A DNA stretch of 64,000 bases, from assembly GCF_026340565.1 (NCBI RefSeq), contig NZ_JAPEPB010000001.1, forward strand, positions 4,006,501-4,070,500, read 5' to 3'. Made by a program: the position numbers and the translations under genes. The DNA comes from Kitasatospora sp. NBC_01287. GTDB lineage: Bacteria; Actinomycetota; Actinomycetes; Streptomycetales; Streptomycetaceae. The notes beneath the pieces are model-generated. The model saw only the letters and a program-made list of their open reading frames with translations. It was not told the DNA's origin and did not search any database. This document shows, piece after piece, positions 58,753-64,000 of this stretch (position 1 is its first letter; each line of letters opens with the position of its first letter).

Positions 58753-59052
58753 CTACAGCTTCATCAGGTTGCTGTCATCGACCGAAGCCGAGTGCCTGGT
58801 CCGGAAGATGCTCACGATGATCGCCAGGCCCACCACGACCTCGGCCGCCGCGACCACCATGGTGAAGAAGGCCAGGATCTGGCCGTCCAGCGTGCCCTGC
58901 AGTCGGGAGAAGGTGACCAGGGCCAGGTTGGAGGCGTTGAGCATCAGCTCCACGCACATGAACAGGACGATCGCGTTGCGCCGGATCAGCACCCCGGAGG
59001 CGCCGATGGTGAACAGCAGGGCGGCGAGGTACAGGTAGTTGACCGGATTCAC
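58753..59052 (-). CDS. nuoK: NADH dehydrogenase I, subunit K
   Basis: A 99-residue, three-helix membrane subunit of complex I. The second helix has the essential Glu in LFMCVELMLNASNLALV and the third another in VAAAEVVVGLAI. Length and order are standard. It overlaps nuoJ by 4 nt (ATGA type) and precedes nuoL by 8 nt, so it is translated within the operon. Confidence 0.96.
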   Translation of the reverse strand: MNPVNYLYLAALLFTIGASGVLIRRNAIVLFMCVELMLNASNLALVTFSRLQGTLDGQILAFFTMVVAAAEVVVGLAIIVSIFRTRHSASVDDSNLMKL

Positions 59053-59903
59053 TCCGCGTCCTCCTTCGGTTCCTTCGTCGGGACGGTCTCCAGGGCCGGG
59101 CGCGGCTGGGCCGGCACCGGGCGCTCGGAGGAGGGACGGCCCAGCCAGTCGGCGCTGGTGTTCTCCAGCTCGGCCATCCGCCGCAGCATGTCCTGGCTGA
59201 CGTCGCGGATCTGGCCGCGCTCGCGCAGGGTGGCCATCACCGAGTCCTCGGCGATCGTGCCGTCCGGCAGCAGGCCCGCGATGTCGACCGCGTTGTGCCG
59301 GGCGTAGACGCCGGGGGCCGGCAGCGGCGGGATCTGCTTGTTCTCCCGGATCCGCTGGGCCGCCAACTCCCGCTGGGTGCTGGGCTGCTGGACGTGCTCG
59401 CGGTGGGTGAGCACCATCGCGCCGACCGCCGCGGTGATCAGCAGCGCGCCGGTGACCTCGAAGGCCCAGACGTACTTGGTGAAGAGCAGCTGGGCCAGGC
59501 CCTGCACGTTGCCGGCGGCGTTGGCCTCGGCCAGGCCGGTGAAGTGGCCGAGCCGGGCGTGGGCGATGCCCGCGATCAGCAGCGCCCCGAAGCCCAGGCC
59601 GCAGAGCACGGCGGCGGCCCGCTGGCCCTTCAGCTGCTCCTTGAGGGAGTCGGCCGAGGTGACGCCGACCAGCATCACCACGAAGAGGAAGAGCATCATG
59701 ATCGCGCCGGTGTAGACCACGATCTGCACCACGCCCAGGAAGACCGCGCCCTGGGCCAGGTAGCAGACCGCGAGCGCGAGCATGGTGGCGGCCAGGCAGA
59801 GCGCGCTGTGCACCGCCTTGCGCATGGTCAGCATGCCCAGCGCGCCGCCGACCGCGATCACCGCGAGCACCCAGAACTGGACCGCTTCGCCGGTGGAGGT
59901 CAT
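59049..59903 (-). CDS. nuoJ: NADH dehydrogenase I, subunit J
   Basis: A 284-residue subunit with five helices in the first 175 residues (MRKAVHSALCLAATMLALAV, VQIVVYTGAIMMLFLFVVML among them; the Tyr-Thr-Gly-Ala stretch is the conserved pi-bulge helix). A soluble C-terminal tail of about 100 residues, rich in charged residues and Pro, is longer than the E. coli protein and typical of actinobacteria. The ATG at 59903 overlaps the nuoI stop by 4 nt. The much longer open frame upstream is antisense-free but lies in the nuoI gene and is not used. Confidence 0.95.
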   Translation of the reverse strand: MTSTGEAVQFWVLAVIAVGGALGMLTMRKAVHSALCLAATMLALAVCYLAQGAVFLGVVQIVVYTGAIMMLFLFVVMLVGVTSADSLKEQLKGQRAAAVLCGLGFGALLIAGIAHARLGHFTGLAEANAAGNVQGLAQLLFTKYVWAFEVTGALLITAAVGAMVLTHREHVQQPSTQRELAAQRIRENKQIPPLPAPGVYARHNAVDIAGLLPDGTIAEDSVMATLRERGQIRDVSQDMLRRMAELENTSADWLGRPSSERPVPAQPRPALETVPTKEPKEDAE

Positions 59904-60484
59904 GAGCCCACCTCCGTCTGGTGCCGCTCCTGGGTGACGGTGCCGGGCGCGGCCTCGGTGACCTCGCCCCGGTAGTAGGCGCCCTCGTCGGTGCCCGGGA
60001 AGAGCGCGTGCGGCGCCTCGACCATGCCCTCGGTCAGCCCGGAGAGCAACTGCTCCTTGGTGAAGATCAGGTCGGCCCGCGAGGAGTCGGCGAGTTCGTA
60101 CTCGTTGGTCATGGTCAGCGCGCGGGTGGGGCAGGCCTCGATGCACAGCCCGCACAGGATGCAGCGGGCGTAGTTGATCTGGTAGACCGCGCCGTAGCGC
60201 TCACCCGGGGAGTAGCGCTCCTCCTCGGTGTTGTCGGCGCCCTCCACGTAGATCGCGTCCGCCGGGCAGGCCCAGGCGCACAGCTCGCAGCCGACGCACT
60301 TCTCCAGCCCGTCCGGGTGGCGGTTGAGCTGGTGGCGGCCGTGGAAGCGGGGCGCGGTGGGCTTCTTCTGCTCCGGGTACTGCTCGGTCAGCCGCTTCTT
60401 GAACATGGCCGTGAAGGTCACGCCGAAGCCGGCGGCCGGGCCCAGCAGCGACGGCTTGTCCTCTGACTCTGGCATCTCTGGCAT
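59900..60484 (-). CDS. nuoI: NADH dehydrogenase I, subunit I
   Basis: A 194-residue peripheral subunit carrying two [4Fe-4S] clusters (N6a and N6b) that pass electrons toward quinone. Both motifs are complete: CVGCELCAWACP and CILCGLCIEACP. The Cys of each cluster are eight in all. The N-terminus (MPEMPESEDKP) allows a second ATG three codons in; GGGGAG 10 nt before 60484 favours the first. It sits between nuoH (6-nt gap) and nuoJ (4-nt overlap). Confidence 0.96.
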   Translation of the reverse strand: MPEMPESEDKPSLLGPAAGFGVTFTAMFKKRLTEQYPEQKKPTAPRFHGRHQLNRHPDGLEKCVGCELCAWACPADAIYVEGADNTEEERYSPGERYGAVYQINYARCILCGLCIEACPTRALTMTNEYELADSSRADLIFTKEQLLSGLTEGMVEAPHALFPGTDEGAYYRGEVTEAAPGTVTQERHQTEVGS

Positions 60485-60490
60485 CTCGGT

Positions 60491-61849
60491 TCAGCTCCCC
60501 TCGGAATGGTTGGCGCCGTTCAGCGCGTCCTGGAGCGGCTCCACGGGAACCGCCTTGGGCACCCGGCTGCGCCGGCGCGGCACCGGGGGCAGCTGCTGGC
60601 CGGGCAGCGGCGGGACGGGGTAGCCACCCGCCATCGGGTCGAACTCCTCGACCGGCTGGAACTGCCTCGCCTTGGGCTCCTTGGTCCGCATGCCGTCCCA
60701 GAGCAGCGAGAGCAGCAGCAGCGCGGCCACCGGCGCGCCCACGTAGAGCACCACGTTGCCGAAGCCGTAGCCCTCGTTGCGCAGCGCCCGGACACTGGCC
60801 ACCATCACCAGCCAGACCAGCGAGACCGGGATCAGCACCTTCCAGCCGAGCTTCATGAACTGGTCGTAGCGCAGCCGGGGCAGCGTGCCGCGGAGCCAGA
60901 TGAAGAAGAAGAGCAGCAGCTGGATCTTGATCACGATCCAGAGCAGCGGCCACCAGCCGTGGTTGGCGCCGGCCCAGAAGGTGGAGATCGGCCACGGGGC
61001 CCGCCAGCCGCCCAGGAAGAGGGTGCTGGCGACCGCCGAGACGGTGACCATGTTGACGTACTCGGCCAGCATGAACATCGCGAACTTCAGCGAGCTGTAC
61101 TCGGTGTTGAAGCCGCCGACCAGCTCGCCCTCCGCCTCGGGCAGGTCGAACGGCGCCCGGTTGGTCTCCCCGACCATCGCGATGACGTAGACGATGAAGG
61201 AGACCGGCAGCAGCACCGCGAACCAGGTGGGCTGCTGGGATTCGACGATCTGCGAGGTGGACATCGAGCCGGAGTAGATGAAGACCGCCGCGAAGGAGAG
61301 CCCCATCGCGATCTCGTAGGAGATCATCTGGGCCGAGGAGCGCAGCCCGCCGAGCAGCGGGTAGGTCGAACCCGAGGACCAGCCGGCCAGCACGATGCCG
61401 TAGATCCCGATCGAGGCGGTGGCCAGGATGTAGAGCAGGGCCACCGGCAGGTCGGTGAGCTGCATCGGGGTGCGGGTGCCGAAGATCGAGATCTCGTTGT
61501 CGGCCGGGCCGAACGGGATCACCGCGATCGCCATGAAGGCCGGGATCGCGCAGACCACCGGGGCCAGGATGTAGACCACCTTGTCCGCCCCGGAGACCAC
61601 CAGGTCCTCCTTGAGGGCGAGCTTGACCCCGTCGGCCAGCGACTGCAGCAGACCCCAGGGGCCGTGCCGGTTGGGGCCGATCCGCAGCTGCATCCAGGCG
61701 ACGACCTTGCGCTCCCAGACGATCGAGACCAGCACGGTGATCAGCAGGAAGGCGAAGCAGAAGACCGCCTTGATGATCACCAGCCACCACGGGTCGCGCC
61801 CGAAGAAGCCGAGCGTCTCGTAACTGGCGGCGAGTTCCAGGCCTGTCAT
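60491..61849 (-). CDS. nuoH: NADH dehydrogenase I, subunit H
   Basis: A 452-residue membrane subunit forming the quinone chamber, with eight to nine helices. Hallmarks are ERKVVAWMQLRIGPNRHGPWG, near the N-terminus (in part), NRAPFDLPEAEGELVGGFNTEY (in part; quinone-site acids) and RYDQFMKLGWKVLIP. The C-terminal 60 residues are a basic, Pro-rich tail longer than in E. coli. Its ATG shares a base with the nuoG stop (TGATG), showing coupling. Confidence 0.96.
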   Translation of the reverse strand: MTGLELAASYETLGFFGRDPWWLVIIKAVFCFAFLLITVLVSIVWERKVVAWMQLRIGPNRHGPWGLLQSLADGVKLALKEDLVVSGADKVVYILAPVVCAIPAFMAIAVIPFGPADNEISIFGTRTPMQLTDLPVALLYILATASIGIYGIVLAGWSSGSTYPLLGGLRSSAQMISYEIAMGLSFAAVFIYSGSMSTSQIVESQQPTWFAVLLPVSFIVYVIAMVGETNRAPFDLPEAEGELVGGFNTEYSSLKFAMFMLAEYVNMVTVSAVASTLFLGGWRAPWPISTFWAGANHGWWPLLWIVIKIQLLLFFFIWLRGTLPRLRYDQFMKLGWKVLIPVSLVWLVMVASVRALRNEGYGFGNVVLYVGAPVAALLLLSLLWDGMRTKEPKARQFQPVEEFDPMAGGYPVPPLPGQQLPPVPRRRSRVPKAVPVEPLQDALNGANHSEGS

Positions 61850-64000
61850 CAGTCCTCCCCTCCTGCCGGGGCGATGGTCACCAGGTGGCCGACCGTGGTG
61901 CCGAGCGAGCGGTACACGCCCGCTCCGGTGGAATTGAGCGGCAGCCAGACCGTGCGGTCGGGCATCTCCGCGGTGAGCTCCAGCGGCAGCACCAGCGAGC
62001 CCGCCGGACCGCTGACCCGCAGCCGCTCGCCCGCCCCGATCTCGGCGGCGGTGCCGGGCGAGAGCCGGGCGACGGCGGCGTGCCGGGTGCCAGCCAGGTG
62101 CTCGTCACCCTGCTGGAGGGTGCCGAGGTCCAGCAGCAGCCGCCAACCCGCCAGCACGGCCTGCCCGGTGGCGGGCCGGGGCAGCGGCGCCGGGTGGCCG
62201 GCCGGGGCGGTGGGGCGGTCGCCGTCCCACGGGGTGAAGGCGTCCAGTTCGCGCCGGGCGGCCCGGACGTCGGGCAGGCCCAGCCGGTGGCCGAGCGCGT
62301 CCGCCAGCATGTTCAGCACCCGCACGTCCGAGTGCAGGTGACGGCCCATCTGCTGGTCGGGCTTCAGCGCGGCCTCGAAGAGCCGCACCCGGCCCTCCCA
62401 GTCCAGGAAGGTGCCGGCCTTCTCGGCGACCGCGGCCACCGGCAGCACCACGTCGGCGTGGGCGGTGACCGCCGAGGGCCGCAGCTCCAGCGAGAGCACG
62501 AAGCCGACCCGGCTCAGCGCCTCCTCGGCCAGCTGCGGGTCCGGCAGGTCGCCGGGGTCGACCCCGCCGATCACCAGCGCGTCCAGGTCGCCGTGCGCGG
62601 CCGCAGCCAGGATCTGGCCGGTGTCGCGCCCGGGGCGGGCCGGCAGTTCGGCCACCCCCCAGGCCGCGGCGGCCTCGGCGCGGGCGGCCGGGACGCCGAG
62701 CGGACGGCCGCCGGGCAGCAGGCCCGGCAGGGCGCCGGCCTCCAGCGCGCCGCGCTCGCCGGCCCGGCGCGGGATCCAGGCGAGCCTGGCGCCGGTGGCG
62801 TGCGACAGGCGCAGCGCCGAGGTGAGCGCGCCGGCCGTCTGGGCCAGCCGCTCGCCCACCAGGATCACCGAGCCGGGCCGGCGCAGCAGTCGCGCGGCCT
62901 GGCCGGCCTCGTCGCTCAGCGGCTCCTCGGCGGTCAGCGCGCCGAGCCACTCGGCCTCGGTGCCGGGGGCGGCGGGCAGCAGCGCGCCGCCGAGCTTGTG
63001 CAGGCCCCGCGAGCGGTGGTCGGCGATCGCGAAGACCTTCAGGCCGGTGCGGCTCGCCTTGCGCAGCCGCAGGAAGACGATCGGCGACTCCTCCTCCGGC
63101 TCGAACCCGGCCAGCAGCACGGCGGGCGCGGCCTCCAGGTCGCGGTAGGTGGTGCCGGTGCCGCCGAGGTCCACGCCGCGCCCGGCCACGACGGCGGCCA
63201 GGAAGTCCGCCTCCTCACCGCTGTGCGGGCGGGCCCGGAAGTCCACGTCGTTGGTGCCGAGCACCACCCGGGCGAACTTGGCGTAGCCGTAGGCGTCCTC
63301 CACCGTCACCCGGCCGCCGGTCAGCACCGCGGTGCGGGAGCCGGCCAGGCCCTCGGCGGCCGCGGCCAGCGCCTGCGGCCAGGAGGCCGGCACCAGTTCG
63401 CCGCTCTCCCGGTCGCGCACCAGCGGGGTGGTCAGCCGGTCGCGCTGCTGGGCGTAGCGGAAGGCGAACCGGCCCTTGTCGCAGTTCCACTCCTCGTTGA
63501 CCTCGGGGTCCTCGCCGGCCAGGCGGCGCAGCACCTTGCCGCGCCGGTGGTCGGTGCGCTGCGCGCAGCCGGCCGAGCAGTGCTCGCAGACGCTCGGCGA
63601 GGAGACCAGGTCGAAGGGGCGGGAGCGGAACCGGTAGGCGGCCGAGGTGAGGGCGCCGACCGGGCAGATCTGGATGGTGTTGCCGGAGAAGTACGACTCG
63701 AAGTCGTCGCCCTCGCCGATGCCGACCTGCTGCAGCGCGCCGCGCTCCACCAGGTCGATGAACGGGTCGCCGGCGATCTGCTGCGAGAAGCGGGTGCAGC
63801 GGGCGCAGAGCACGCAGCGCTCCCGGTCCAGCAGCACCTGGCTGCTGATCGGCAGCGGCTTCTCGTAGGTCCGCTTCATGCCCTCGAAGCGCGAGTCGGC
63901 CGCGCCGGTGGACATCGCCTGGTTCTGCAGCGGGCACTCGCCGCCCTTGTCGCAGACCGGGCAGTCCAGCGGGTGGTTGATCAGCAGCAGCTCCATCACG
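61849..64000 (-). CDS. nuoG: NADH dehydrogenase I, subunit G, 5' end outside window
   Basis: 717 codons of the iron-sulfur subunit G; the N-terminal [2Fe-2S] part lies beyond the window. Present are the remaining N-terminal cluster ligands (CPVCDKGGECPLQ), the His/Cys ligands in CVLCARCTRF, the NTIQICPVGALT motif and the extra cluster CEHCSAGC followed by a molybdopterin-oxidoreductase-like domain (WNCDKGRFAFRY on). The C-terminal half is degenerate relative to true molybdo-enzymes, as in all NuoG. Further upstream nuo genes are expected past 64000. Confidence 0.95.
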   Translation of the reverse strand, partial: VMELLLINHPLDCPVCDKGGECPLQNQAMSTGAADSRFEGMKRTYEKPLPISSQVLLDRERCVLCARCTRFSQQIAGDPFIDLVERGALQQVGIGEGDDFESYFSGNTIQICPVGALTSAAYRFRSRPFDLVSSPSVCEHCSAGCAQRTDHRRGKVLRRLAGEDPEVNEEWNCDKGRFAFRYAQQRDRLTTPLVRDRESGELVPASWPQALAAAAEGLAGSRTAVLTGGRVTVEDAYGYAKFARVVLGTNDVDFRARPHSGEEADFLAAVVAGRGVDLGGTGTTYRDLEAAPAVLLAGFEPEEESPIVFLRLRKASRTGLKVFAIADHRSRGLHKLGGALLPAAPGTEAEWLGALTAEEPLSDEAGQAARLLRRPGSVILVGERLAQTAGALTSALRLSHATGARLAWIPRRAGERGALEAGALPGLLPGGRPLGVPAARAEAAAAWGVAELPARPGRDTGQILAAAAHGDLDALVIGGVDPGDLPDPQLAEEALSRVGFVLSLELRPSAVTAHADVVLPVAAVAEKAGTFLDWEGRVRLFEAALKPDQQMGRHLHSDVRVLNMLADALGHRLGLPDVRAARRELDAFTPWDGDRPTAPAGHPAPLPRPATGQAVLAGWRLLLDLGTLQQGDEHLAGTRHAAVARLSPGTAAEIGAGERLRVSGPAGSLVLPLELTAEMPDRTVWLPLNSTGAGVYRSLGTTVGHLVTIAPAGGED

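Noticed and set aside
53255..63148. Several very long plus-strand frames across the nuo genes
   Set aside because: They are rich in Arg, Gly, Gln and His and are antisense shadows of nuoN-nuoG.
1..64000. Biosynthetic gene cluster or prophage
   Set aside because: No PKS, NRPS, terpene cyclase, capsid, portal or terminase genes; the polyprenyl synthase and FbiC are housekeeping-type.

Overview
The window is very GC-rich, with strong G/C bias at third codon positions. It carries actinomycete hallmarks: an HrdD-type sigma factor, an XRE-DUF397 pair, FbiC (cofactor F420), fused KorA, GTG starts, probable leaderless genes and a DasR-like operator at a chitinase. This points to the Streptomycetaceae (Streptomyces, Kitasatospora or Streptacidiphilus); the genus cannot be fixed from the window alone. 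It looks like ordinary chromosome. I see no prophage, transposase, CRISPR array, rRNA or large biosynthetic cluster.

Layout. 0-8.7 kb: a LuxR-type ATPase regulator cut by the window edge, an HrdD-like sigma factor behind a SigR-type promoter, a PAP2 phosphatase, a MurJ flippase with a long Gln/Gly/Tyr-rich N-tail, a nitrilase-superfamily hydrolase and a PucR regulator. 8.9-15.2 kb: a PcaB-like lyase, an LCP cell-wall ligase, a secreted lipase, a GH18 chitinase and tRNA-Arg(CCU), the last two separated by a perfect 54-bp palindrome. 15.6-24.6 kb: DUF5996, acyltransferase-3 and rhomboid-like proteins, an orphan sugar-binding lipoprotein, a polyprenol-phosphate mannosyltransferase, a D,D-carboxypeptidase and a GOLPH3-like protein. 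25-33.9 kb: the XRE-DUF397 pair, an ADP-ribosylglycohydrolase, a secreted tyrosine phosphatase, an archaeal-type AspRS behind an aspartate T-box, an overlapping merR-trxA pair, an aldo-keto reductase, a double-GNAT protein and a small membrane protein. 34-44.6 kb: a WD40-like lipoprotein, a HTH/zinc-ribbon protein, a Uma2 nuclease, FbiC, a LolA-like protein with its own ABC transporter, and RarD. 44.7-48.1 kb: an ECF41-type sigma factor followed by two paralogous membrane-anchored proteins of a family I do not recognise. 48.2-64 kb: korBA, a response regulator, a polyprenyl diphosphate synthase and nuoN-M-L-K-J-I-H-G.

How the genes work together. The right end is energy metabolism: KorAB makes reduced ferredoxin and succinyl-CoA, Nuo feeds the quinone pool, and the polyprenyl synthase probably supplies the menaquinone side chain. 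Several genes serve the envelope: MurJ, LCP, D,D-carboxypeptidase, Ppm, PAP2 and LolA-ABC. Redox control appears twice, at the SigR promoter of hrdD and in the merR-trxA unit.

The most promising undescribed system is the ECF41 sigma/two-paralogue unit (44694-48112). The paralogues share an N-terminal helix, a variable repeat linker and a conserved domain ending in CxCWAGDxCxC. The cleanest regulatory discovery is the Asp-specific T-box at about 29890-30107. Starts were chosen from ribosome-binding sites, codon bias and family length; all functions are inferred from sequence without database searches.
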